Assembly: GCA_902462015.1 (NCBI GenBank) | Contig: CABPZV010000115.1 | Location: forward strand, 1-6,619 | Origin: an uncultured Eubacteriales bacterium | GTDB lineage: Bacteria > Bacillota > Clostridia > Oscillospirales > CAG-272 | Length of the DNA stretch: 6,619 nucleotides | Direction: 5' to 3' | In this document: piece by piece, positions 1-6,143 of the stretch | Layout: every line of letters begins with the position of its first letter | Numbering within the stretch: the stretch's first letter is position 1 | Notes under the pieces: model-generated | What the model was told of the DNA's origin: nothing | What the model saw: the letters and a program-made list of their open reading frames with translations, nothing else | The model's database searches: none | Made by a program: the position numbers and the translations under genes

Positions 1-224
1 CCGCCTTTTCTGCCGACGGTATAGCACCGATGTACTTTGACGCCGTTTATTATCTCATCTCTTCTCTGGCCGTCTTTATAGTCTTCGTATATTTCGCCTA
101 TCGGATAATTAGGTAAACCGGTTATAACAAATACTTCATGTCCACCCTTAGCAAGCTCTTCACAAATATCAGTAATTCTAAAAGGCTCCGGATAATAATA
201 CTGACATATAACTAAAATTTTCAT
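1..224 (-). CDS. GT4-family glycosyltransferase, N-terminal part only (runs off the left edge)
   Basis: Reading leftward from the ATG at 224-222, the frame is open to the window edge and gives about 74 residues, starting MKILVICQYYYPEPFRITDI and continuing with a GGHEVFVITGLPNYP segment. This is the typical first half-domain of GT4 glycosyltransferases of the WbuB-like type: a first beta strand, a YYPEP loop, an E-LAKGGHEV helix-strand, and a GLPNYP motif. Members move a sugar from a nucleotide donor to a lipid-linked glycan on the cytoplasmic face of the membrane. The start overlaps the stop codon of the sugar transferase gene by 4 bp (ATGA), which suggests translational coupling. An AGAGG Shine-Dalgarno sits about 10 nt upstream. 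The nucleotide-sugar-binding C-terminal domain lies outside the window, so donor and acceptor cannot be inferred. Confidence 0.9.
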   Translation of the reverse strand, partial: MKILVICQYYYPEPFRITDICEELAKGGHEVFVITGLPNYPIGEIYEDYKDGQRRDEIINGVKVHRCYTVGRKG

Positions 225-880
225 TTTATAACTGCCTCTTTTTTCTTATCCCCTGCTTCAGCCCTCTCTATCTCACCCGTACCGCCCTCAACAACACCAT
301 CATGTTTTAAAACCGATACAACCGTTCCGAAAAAACAGCGGCAGTCGAAAATAAAACTTTGTTTCTTCACATACTCGCCGTCAAGCTTTGCCTTGTCTGT
401 AATTTCAAGCTCATCGCGTCCGTTGATTTGTGCCCATCCGGTAAGTCCGGGCTTTACGTTGTTTGCACCGTATTTATCGCGCTCTGCAATTAAATCCTCC
501 TGATTCCACAGCGCAGGACGGGGGCCTATAACGCTCATACTGCCTTTCAAAATACACCAAATCTGAGGAAGCTCATCCAGACTTGTTTTTCGTAGTATAC
601 GCCCGACTCTGGTTATATACTGATCGGGCTTGATAAGCAAATGAGTCGGCATATCATGAGGAGTGCTCATTTTCATGCTTCTGAATTTGTAAAGTGAAAA
701 ATATGTAAGCTGTCCGTTCTTTTTTTGTCCGACTCTCTTCTGAGTAAAAAATACAGGTCCCGGATCGTCTATCTTAATCGCAATGGAAATAAAAAGCATT
801 GGTACTGCAAGTACAACAATTCCAATAAATGATAAAATAATATCTGTCAGTCTTTTTATAAAAAGTTTATACAATACCAT
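221..880 (-). CDS. Polyprenyl-phosphate sugar-1-phosphate transferase (bacterial sugar transferase, PglC-like)
   Basis: This enzyme family starts glycan assembly by moving a sugar-1-phosphate from a UDP-sugar to undecaprenyl phosphate at the inner membrane. Taken from the second ATG the protein is 219 residues, the size of the short PglC-like class with no large N-terminal membrane domain. Visible signatures in order are one hydrophobic N-terminal segment (about residues 8-32, likely the re-entrant membrane helix), KIDDPGPVFFTQKRVG, YKFRSM, the TSLDELPQIW motif with the catalytic Asp-Glu pair, MSVIGPRP, and LTGWAQINGRDE near the C-terminus. The family usually has Gly-Asp-Met before SVIGPRP; here it is Gly-Ser-Met. 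A longer reading from the ATG at 892 adds only MRRR and has no ribosome site, whereas GGAGG lies just before the ATG at 880. The gene sits 45 bp after the acetyltransferase stop and overlaps the glycosyltransferase by 4 bp. The exact sugar is unknown. Confidence 0.93.
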   Translation of the reverse strand: MVLYKLFIKRLTDIILSFIGIVVLAVPMLFISIAIKIDDPGPVFFTQKRVGQKKNGQLTYFSLYKFRSMKMSTPHDMPTHLLIKPDQYITRVGRILRKTSLDELPQIWCILKGSMSVIGPRPALWNQEDLIAERDKYGANNVKPGLTGWAQINGRDELEITDKAKLDGEYVKKQSFIFDCRCFFGTVVSVLKHDGVVEGGTGEIERAEAGDKKKEAVIK

Positions 881-883
881 CCG

Positions 884-888
884 CCTCC
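884..888 (-). promoter_or_regulatory. Shine-Dalgarno GGAGG that decides the sugar transferase start
   Basis: On the minus strand GGAGG is followed by CGG and then the ATG at 880-878. The 3-nt spacing is short but usable. The upstream in-frame ATG at 892-890 has only AT-rich sequence before it, so the shorter protein is preferred. Confidence 0.6.
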
Positions 889-925
889 GCATAAAAAGTG
901 ATTAAAATAATTGTTTCTGCAGCTT

Positions 926-1477
926 TTAAATCTGTTTCTGTCTGCAAAGCATTTCCCTGCGTATTACGGTGCAGGCCTCCACCTCTGTTTTAGGTTTTAC
1001 AAAAGCTCCGGACATCACAGCCGCCCCAATGTCGATGTGACAGCCTTCAGATACAATTGTATTGTGATTTACGACAGCTCCCATAGAGATATAAGATGCT
1101 TTACCGATTATCGTATTTGCATGAACCCCGGCAAGCGGTTCTATCACAGCGCCTTTTTGAATATGTGCCGACGGTGAAACATACGCTCTTGGAGATATAA
1201 GTACAGGAACTATAAACGGAGTTTCCTCCTCTATTCTTCTAAGCAAATTTATACGAACCTCAGGATTTCCGATTGCAATAACTGCGAAAGAATATTGTCT
1301 AACAAAACTTTCCATATCGCTGATTTTGCCTATAGCTTCCTCATGATAGTCATCCGTTTCTGCTCCATACCTATCGTCGAGAAAATCGATTTTCTGAAAA
1401 CTCCCCATTTCCAAAGCGATCTCTTTTACCACAGTACCATAACCACCAGCGCCGAGAATCAACAAGTTTCTGTTCAT
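926..1477 (-). CDS. PglD/NeuD-like sugar acetyltransferase with left-handed beta-helix
   Basis: This 183-residue protein matches the PglD/NeuD family, which transfers acetyl from acetyl-CoA to an amino-sugar nucleotide such as UDP-4-amino-sugar. Residues 1-75 form a Rossmann-like sugar-nucleotide-binding part with GAGGYG at 9-14 and FLDD at 32-35. From about residue 95 the hexapeptide-repeat beta-helix begins (ISPRAYVSPSAHIQKGAVI). His138 in VVNHNTIV fits the position of the catalytic base in PglD. The C-terminus is short for the family: the last helical coils and the usual GNPA-type ending are missing, and the frame simply stops at TAA. No continuation appears in the 45 bp before the next gene. 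The start ATG overlaps the helicase stop (ATGA), with GGGAG about 9 nt upstream. Next to a PglC-like transferase it suggests a diacetamido-sugar-initiated glycan, as in Pgl pathways. That substrate is inferred. Confidence 0.9.
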   Translation of the reverse strand: MNRNLLILGAGGYGTVVKEIALEMGSFQKIDFLDDRYGAETDDYHEEAIGKISDMESFVRQYSFAVIAIGNPEVRINLLRRIEEETPFIVPVLISPRAYVSPSAHIQKGAVIEPLAGVHANTIIGKASYISMGAVVNHNTIVSEGCHIDIGAAVMSGAFVKPKTEVEACTVIRREMLCRQKQI

Positions 1478-4400
1478 ATCGCCACGCTCCCATAATCACT
1501 GTCAACCGGTCTTTCTAAAGAAACAGATACATTTTTGATTTCACTGCCGAATACAAGGCCAATATCTGCAAGCATCTTCCTGCGATTTGATTCAAGTCTG
1601 CCATTATTATGTTGGCGCTCCTGTGCCCGAATCCATTGTCCTGTTCTGTACCCGTCGGGTGAAATGTAGCTGCCCGACCATTTTTTGCTGCCGAGAATAA
1701 TCAAATAGTCTTTAGCATGCTCATAGCCCTCCAGCCATGCCTTTTCGCATAGATTCCAAACCATCCCGATTTTATCAAGTCTGTCAACTTGTTCAGCGGT
1801 CAGGTTACAATACCTGCTCGGATTATTGCGTTTGCTTCTTTGATTGGACATCCAAGTGCCGAGGGCATAGCCGTCCTCACATACAAAATCGGATGAAACA
1901 GAAAGATGACCATGCTCTTTAAAATATCGCTCAGCATGGGCAAAGCCAATCTCCCATGAATTTTCCGGATTCCAAACCATTCCGATTTTGCCAAGTCTGC
2001 TGATTTGTTCCTCCGACAACATGCCCTGCTTTCTGAGCTTCCTCTGCCGCTGTATCCACAAATTCAAATTCCTTCCGCTTTTAGTGACATAACTTTTTTG
2101 TACTCTCAAATGTCCGTTCTCTGCAAAAAAACTACGGGCTTCTTCAAATTGTTCTTCCCACGCCCTGTTCCTGCTATTGTAACTCCGGTTTTGCCAATTC
2201 ATTCCGATAGCTTCCAAGCGCTTTACCTGTTCTTTTGTCAATACTTTATCTTTTCGATTGCCCGTATAAATCTGACGTTGCTCATTAATCCATTTTGAAA
2301 GCCATACTCCGTCCGCCTTATACTTCACGGGAATATTAAGGTTTCCGTGTTCTTCATAATAAGCTTTTGCCAGTGCATACCGCACTTCCCATGAATCGGG
2401 CTTTTGCCATACCATTCCGATGTCATCAAGCTGCCTCTGCTTTTCAGCGGAAATCGTATCTCTCCCGTGCTCACGTTTTCCGGCAATCCATCTGCCCAGT
2501 CTAAAACCTGAAGGCGCGACATATGCCGCAGGAACATTAAGATTACCAAGCCGATCAAAATATTTTACCGCCTCAGCGTATCCTTTTTCCCAGGCAAGTT
2601 CGTTTCTGTCCCTCCACTCCATTCCGATTGAATCCAAGCGGCGAATTTGGTCATCTGTAAGTTTTAAACCGGCGCCCTTTCCGCTGCGCAGTGTACGCTG
2701 TTTGCGAATCCACATACCGATTTTAAGCCCCTTAGGGGAACAATAGCTGCACGGTATCTTCAAATTTCCATGTGAGCGGTAATACTCCATACACTCTGAA
2801 AAATTTTCCTCCCAGAGATAATCCGGTACATCCCATATCATGCCAATCCTGTCAAGCAAAGCAATTCGTTCTTTGGTAAGATATGACTGCTGAATACCAC
2901 TTTTTCGGTATGTACGCAGACGGCAGATCCAAGCGCCTATATCAACTCCATCATCCGTCACATCATGCACCTTTGTTTCTAAATTACCATGCTCGTTATA
3001 ATATCGTTCTGCAGCTGCATAATACCGCTTCCATGATAAGTCCCGGATACTTCCCCAATACATTCCGATATCTTCAAGCTTTTTTATGCGTGTTTCATCT
3101 AAGCTTCCGAACTGCTCTCCTCTATATATCTTCCGCTGTGTAAAAATCCAATTACCCAAAGCATAACCTTCGTCAGTCTTAAATCTCCGTGGAACATCGA
3201 GATGTCCGTGACATTCATAATATTTCTGAGCGCATGCGTACATCATATCCCACGAGGCTGTAAGTGTGTCATTTAACCGTTCGAAAAGTATCCGTGCATC
3301 ACATAGCTCGTCATTAATCATAAAATGTTCATTTACGATTTCTCTGTCAATTCCTAAATAGTGATAATAATTCACAGCAGCTCGTATTTCCTGTTCAACA
3401 GCGTCAATACTATACAAATTTTCAATATTGTTTACAATATCAAATATTACAGGTGTTTTTGTACTGCTTGCGGACAAAGCACGTCCAATTTGCTGTTTAT
3501 ATATAATAGGTGAAACAGTCGGACGAAACAATATAACTCCGCATACACCGTCTATATGGACACCCTCATTTAGCATATCGATACAAAAAAGAAGTTTTAA
3601 ATGTTTACTGTCATCTTTTTTGAACTCGGCAAATGCTCTGCTTGTTTCCGTATCATCTGAATATGCTGAATAAACATGCGGTTGTTTATCAACTTTTGCA
3701 AACCATTCGGATGAATGAGAAATCATTTCTTTCATATGTTCGGCATTTGCACAAAAAACAATGTACCTGCCAGTTCTGTCGGTCATATGCCGCGCAAAAA
3801 TCTCGTCAAGCCCGTCTGCCTTATCAAGAGCCCGCCGAAGAGCTTTCAAGCATTTCTCAGCCTCATCACGTACAGCTTTACTTTTAGCATTTTTAATCCG
3901 ACGCTGATAAACTTCCAGATGATTTTGGTAAGAAAAAACAGAGAGAATATATTTCGGAGAACTGAGAATTCCTCTTACAATCGCCTCGCCAAGTGTCATT
4001 TCAGAAGCAACATTTCCATCAAACAATTCATCTGACATATTTCTCTGATTGTCTAGATAGCGCACGGCTGTCGCCGAAAGACCAAGAATCATTGCTTCAG
4101 GAAAAACTTGCAGAAGATTGCGTACTCCCTGTCCCCACATTTCAGCGCCGCATCGATGAAATTCGTCGAGAATAATAAAGTCCGGATTTATTTTTTTAAT
4201 ATCAGTTATGCTCATATTCATAAGCCTTGCATACGTGTAAAACTTAATATTCTGCGGTACAAATCCGTCCGATACGCTTTTTAGATTCTCTATTTGCGTT
4301 TTGAAAATATATTCGGACGGTGACAGCCAGCACACAGACGACTCCGGAAATTCCTCACACAGCTTAAATCCAATAAAAGATTTTCCGGTACCTGTAGGAT

Positions 4401-4488
4401 GAATGACTGCAGCTTTTCCAGTCTCCTTCATTAAATTAAGAGCCACTTCGTAAGCAGTTTGATTGTATTCAAATAATTTAATACTCAT
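1474..4488 (-). CDS. SF2 DEAD/DEAH-like helicase with eight helicase-associated (HA) repeats
   Basis: A 1004-residue predicted ATP-dependent nucleic-acid helicase or translocase, cytoplasmic. The ATPase core fills roughly residues 1-350. It has Walker A HPTGTGKS at 30-37, Walker B ILDEFH at 106-111 (a DEAD/DEAH variant), motif III SAT at 138-140, a motif V-like IDMLNEGVHID around 303-313, and motif VI QQIGRALS at 332-339. A linker at about 350-410 is followed by eight tandem HA domains to about residue 981, then a short tail. No nuclease, methylase or protease motif is visible. The start is secured by AAAGGAG six nt upstream, and the stop overlaps the acetyltransferase ATG by 4 bp. It is the first gene of the polysaccharide operon and the first gene downstream of the invertible segment. 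HA-repeat helicases have no settled function; nucleic-acid binding by the repeats is a reasonable guess. A defence or regulatory role is possible but not shown by the sequence. Confidence 0.95.
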   Translation of the reverse strand: MSIKLFEYNQTAYEVALNLMKETGKAAVIHPTGTGKSFIGFKLCEEFPESSVCWLSPSEYIFKTQIENLKSVSDGFVPQNIKFYTYARLMNMSITDIKKINPDFIILDEFHRCGAEMWGQGVRNLLQVFPEAMILGLSATAVRYLDNQRNMSDELFDGNVASEMTLGEAIVRGILSSPKYILSVFSYQNHLEVYQRRIKNAKSKAVRDEAEKCLKALRRALDKADGLDEIFARHMTDRTGRYIVFCANAEHMKEMISHSSEWFAKVDKQPHVYSAYSDDTETSRAFAEFKKDDSKHLKLLFCIDMLNEGVHIDGVCGVILFRPTVSPIIYKQQIGRALSASSTKTPVIFDIVNNIENLYSIDAVEQEIRAAVNYYHYLGIDREIVNEHFMINDELCDARILFERLNDTLTASWDMMYACAQKYYECHGHLDVPRRFKTDEGYALGNWIFTQRKIYRGEQFGSLDETRIKKLEDIGMYWGSIRDLSWKRYYAAAERYYNEHGNLETKVHDVTDDGVDIGAWICRLRTYRKSGIQQSYLTKERIALLDRIGMIWDVPDYLWEENFSECMEYYRSHGNLKIPCSYCSPKGLKIGMWIRKQRTLRSGKGAGLKLTDDQIRRLDSIGMEWRDRNELAWEKGYAEAVKYFDRLGNLNVPAAYVAPSGFRLGRWIAGKREHGRDTISAEKQRQLDDIGMVWQKPDSWEVRYALAKAYYEEHGNLNIPVKYKADGVWLSKWINEQRQIYTGNRKDKVLTKEQVKRLEAIGMNWQNRSYNSRNRAWEEQFEEARSFFAENGHLRVQKSYVTKSGRNLNLWIQRQRKLRKQGMLSEEQISRLGKIGMVWNPENSWEIGFAHAERYFKEHGHLSVSSDFVCEDGYALGTWMSNQRSKRNNPSRYCNLTAEQVDRLDKIGMVWNLCEKAWLEGYEHAKDYLIILGSKKWSGSYISPDGYRTGQWIRAQERQHNNGRLESNRRKMLADIGLVFGSEIKNVSVSLERPVDSDYGSVAI
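1535..3255 (-). repeat. Array of eight divergent HA-domain repeats within the helicase
   Basis: Each unit is about 64-69 residues and follows one pattern: an aromatic start (SW or AW), a helix ending in YY or YF plus HGHL or HGNL, a variable strand, then G--LG-WI--QR, a lysine/arginine-rich stretch, and L----I--LD-IGM-W at the end. Approximate residue ranges are 412-479, 485-553, 558-626, 632-695, 699-766, 776-840, 844-912 and 917-981. The IGMxW closing motif is present in repeats 1-7. The eighth ends IGLVF and has lost the HGNL element (it reads ILGSKK), so it is the most degenerate. The copies differ enough that the array looks old rather than recently duplicated. Confidence 0.88.
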
Positions 4489-4684
4489 ATGCGGCTCCTT
4501 TCAAAATAATAATTAATCAGCAGATATATTAAAGTATTACAGCATTCTTAAGGCAGTAAAAATACCTGAAGCCTTCGTTTTAATATACAATACTTGTCAT
4601 CGGCAACATATTTTTCTATTCATAAAAAATGGATTTATGAGCAAACTAAAATGTAAAGATACATTCAAATATTCTTTATTAAAT
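4489..4684 (-). other. AT-rich leader between the left inverted repeat and the helicase start
   Basis: This 196-bp stretch has no credible gene. On the minus strand the only -10-like element is a TATATT (about 4580-4585) with no acceptable -35 at 16-18 bp, so no good fixed promoter is visible. A small dyad AATGTA-N4-TACATT lies at 4650-4665. If the neighbouring segment inverts, this stretch would become most of a roughly 240-nt 5' untranslated leader of the helicase operon. No JUMPstart/ops-type element, riboswitch or T-box was recognised. Confidence 0.55.
4495..4501 (-). promoter_or_regulatory. Strong Shine-Dalgarno (AAAGGAG) of the helicase gene
   Basis: On the minus strand AAAGGAG is followed by CCGCAT and the ATG at 4488. 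The near-perfect site with a 6-nt spacer fixes the start and suggests efficient translation whenever the operon is transcribed. Confidence 0.85.
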
Positions 4685-4711
4685 TTTCGTAGAGTAAACT
4701 CCTTGACGAAA
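4685..4711 (+). repeat. Left 27-bp inverted repeat (IRL), probable recombinase core site
   Basis: This is the exact reverse complement of 6144-6170, and the match ends sharply on both sides. It has an internal structure typical of tyrosine recombinase core sites. The 10-bp arm TTTCGTAGAG (4685-4694) and the 10-bp arm CTTGACGAAA (4702-4711, reverse complement TTTCGTCAAG) agree at 8 of 10 positions. Between them is a 7-bp asymmetric centre TAAACTC (4695-4701), a plausible strand-exchange overlap. Its last two bases also form the foot of the adjoining terminator stem. Confidence 0.93.
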
Positions 4712-4757
4712 AAACAGGGATAAACCTATGCTTTAGCAACAGTTTATCCCTGTTTTT
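4710..4757 (-). terminator. Strong stem-loop terminator after the recombinase, probably bidirectional
   Basis: A perfect 16-bp stem pairs 4710-4725 (AAAAACAGGGATAAAC) with 4742-4757, with a 16-nt loop. A run of A on one side and T on the other allows termination in both directions. It lies 27 bp after the recombinase stop and directly against IRL, so in the present orientation recombinase transcripts should not reach the helicase operon. It is inside the segment and would move to the right end on inversion. Confidence 0.88.
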
Positions 4758-4774
4758 GACGGAAATTGTGACGG
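4757..4774 (+). repeat. TGACGG-N6-TGACGG direct pair, left copy (possible arm-type site)
   Basis: Two TGACGG hexamers start exactly 12 bp apart (4757 and 4769), in the gap between the terminator and the recombinase stop codon. The same motif, orientation and spacing recur at 5959-5976 on the other side of the gene. The recombinase has an N-terminal domain of the arm-binding type, so these are candidate arm sites. Binding is inferred. Confidence 0.5.
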
Positions 4775-4784
4775 CGAATTTTTC

Positions 4785-5930
4785 CTATATACAGCCCACT
4801 ATAGGCTGAAGCTTTTCCATATTGCTTCGTTTTAGCTCAAGCGATGAATGTACATACTTATCTAAGGTTATTTTCACACTTGAATGACCAAGTATTTCAC
4901 TTAGTGTTTTAATATCGAATCCTATTTCGACACATCTTGTAGCGAAAGTATGTCTTAGAGAATGAAAATTAGCGTCTTCTATACCGCCCTCGGCAAGATA
5001 GGCTTTAAACTTATTTTGCATAGTTCTTGGTTCGACATGTTGTGTACATTCACCTGATAATACAAATGCATTCGGATTAGCGACAAAAGGACGCAGTTTC
5101 TCAGTAAGAAACTCAGGCAATGGTATTGTTCGGATGGCAGAAGAGCTTTTGGGTTCGGTAATAATAATGTGTGTTTTATGAGTAGAATATTCATTTTCAT
5201 ATTGAATCCTTTGCATAGTATGAATAACTTTTAATGTGCTATCTGTAAAGGATATATTTTTCCACTGCAAAGCACAAAGCTCTCCAATTCTGATTCCGGT
5301 ATAAAGACAAATATATATTCCCAGCTTGTAACGATCAATATCTTTCAATAATACAGACGTTAATTTTTTTTCTTCATAATTACTTAATACACGCATTTCA
5401 CGGAAGCTTTTTTTTATGCTAATATCTGAAAAATTACATATTACCGGGACATTGCAGCTCTGGGCATATCGAAATGATTCCTTTATAATTACCAGTATAT
5501 CATTCGCCATTTTTGGAGATATTCCTCCGCTATTATCCAGCTTACCGGAGGTTAATTTATGATGTACGAATTGTTCCATAAGCGCAGTACTAATTTTATT
5601 AATCGGATATCTGCCAATTTCAGGGGAAATATGATTATTTACAATATTCCGGTATCGAATGTAGGTTGATTCTTTTACAGATATTTTTTTCCTATATAGC
5701 CATTCTTTAAGCCAGAAATCATATTTGTTAAAATCGATTGATTGTGAAGCTGAGCGAATTATACAATTTGATTCAGTCTTTGCCTGAATAAGCTTTTCTC
5801 TTACACCACTGTAGCTTTTAGCATATATATATCCATATTTAGCTTTTCCGTCTGCATCGTATGAATTAATATATCTGCCTTCCCATCTGCCGTCTTTGCG
5901 TTTATAAATGTTTTCACCTTTTCTTGCCAT
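4785..5930 (-). CDS. Tyrosine recombinase (phage/ICE-integrase type), likely inverts its own segment
   Basis: A 381-residue site-specific recombinase of full family length. Residues 1-50 form an AP2-like arm-DNA-binding domain (KRKDGRWEGRY, then a GYIYAKSYSGVREKL element). Residues about 70-175 are the SAM-like core-binding domain. Residues about 180-375 are the catalytic domain with all expected residues: Arg214 in TGIRIGEL, Lys261 in EPKSSSAIR, His323 and Arg326 in HSLRHTFA, His349 in LGHS, and the nucleophile Tyr359 in LDKYVH. The start follows AAGGA at a 10-nt spacing. No excisionase, relaxase, replication or other mobile-element gene accompanies it. It lies inside inverted, not direct, 27-bp repeats, so promoter inversion is the best reading of its job. 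Its DNA looks more AT-rich than the helicase gene, which hints at a separate origin. No convincing promoter of its own was found at 5931-6143 on the minus strand. Confidence 0.95.
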   Translation of the reverse strand: MARKGENIYKRKDGRWEGRYINSYDADGKAKYGYIYAKSYSGVREKLIQAKTESNCIIRSASQSIDFNKYDFWLKEWLYRKKISVKESTYIRYRNIVNNHISPEIGRYPINKISTALMEQFVHHKLTSGKLDNSGGISPKMANDILVIIKESFRYAQSCNVPVICNFSDISIKKSFREMRVLSNYEEKKLTSVLLKDIDRYKLGIYICLYTGIRIGELCALQWKNISFTDSTLKVIHTMQRIQYENEYSTHKTHIIITEPKSSSAIRTIPLPEFLTEKLRPFVANPNAFVLSGECTQHVEPRTMQNKFKAYLAEGGIEDANFHSLRHTFATRCVEIGFDIKTLSEILGHSSVKITLDKYVHSSLELKRSNMEKLQPIVGCI

Positions 5931-5958
5931 ACTAATTCATTCCTTTCCATATATTCAG

Positions 5959-5976
5959 TGACGGTCAATTTGACGG
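5959..5976 (+). repeat. TGACGG-N6-TGACGG direct pair, right copy (possible arm-type site)
   Basis: TGACGG at 5959-5964 and 5971-5976 repeats the spacing and orientation of the pair at 4757-4774. It lies 29 bp upstream of the recombinase start, so protein bound here could also repress recombinase transcription. That autoregulation is a guess based on position only. Confidence 0.5.
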
Positions 5977-6090
5977 AGAAAATCAGAAAATGTAATGAGA
6001 TTAAATACCAAAACAGCGCTAAAAAACATTTTATTATGACTAACTGTTATAATTTATTGGTATTAATTTAATGATTTTACATTTTTTATC

Positions 6091-6119
6091 TTGACAAATT
6101 GACTATTACCATGTAAAAT
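6091..6119 (+). promoter_or_regulatory. Outward sigma-A-type promoter inside the invertible segment
   Basis: The -35 box TTGACA (6091-6096) is a perfect consensus match, the spacer is 17 bp, and the -10 box TAAAAT (6114-6119) matches 5 of 6. It points right, and its expected start near 6126 is about 18 bp before the right inverted repeat. In the present orientation it drives no recognisable gene. If the segment flips, the boxes map to about 4759-4764 and 4736-4741 on the minus strand, facing the helicase operon. It is the best promoter match I found in the non-coding DNA. Confidence 0.8.
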
Positions 6120-6143
6120 ATATAAATACATAAAGATAGTGAC

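Noticed and set aside
881..892. Upstream ATG giving an MRRR extension of the sugar transferase
   Set aside because: The extension contains the GGAGG ribosome site of the downstream ATG, has no site of its own, and is not part of the family's usual N-terminus.
1535..3255. Periodic similarity of about 200 bp that could suggest a CRISPR or DNA tandem array
   Set aside because: The period is in protein space (about 65-70 residues), the DNA copies are divergent, and the reading frame is continuous.
1295..4175. Several open frames of 60-108 codons on the plus strand, and shorter minus-strand frames, inside the helicase and acetyltransferase genes
   Set aside because: They are in other frames of clearly real genes, lack ribosome sites, and many recur because the HA repeats share sequence.
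4560..4620. Possible fixed promoter for the helicase with -10 TATATT
   Set aside because: There is no acceptable -35 box at 16-18 bp and no extended -10, so it is too weak to list as a promoter. It remains an alternative to strict switch control.
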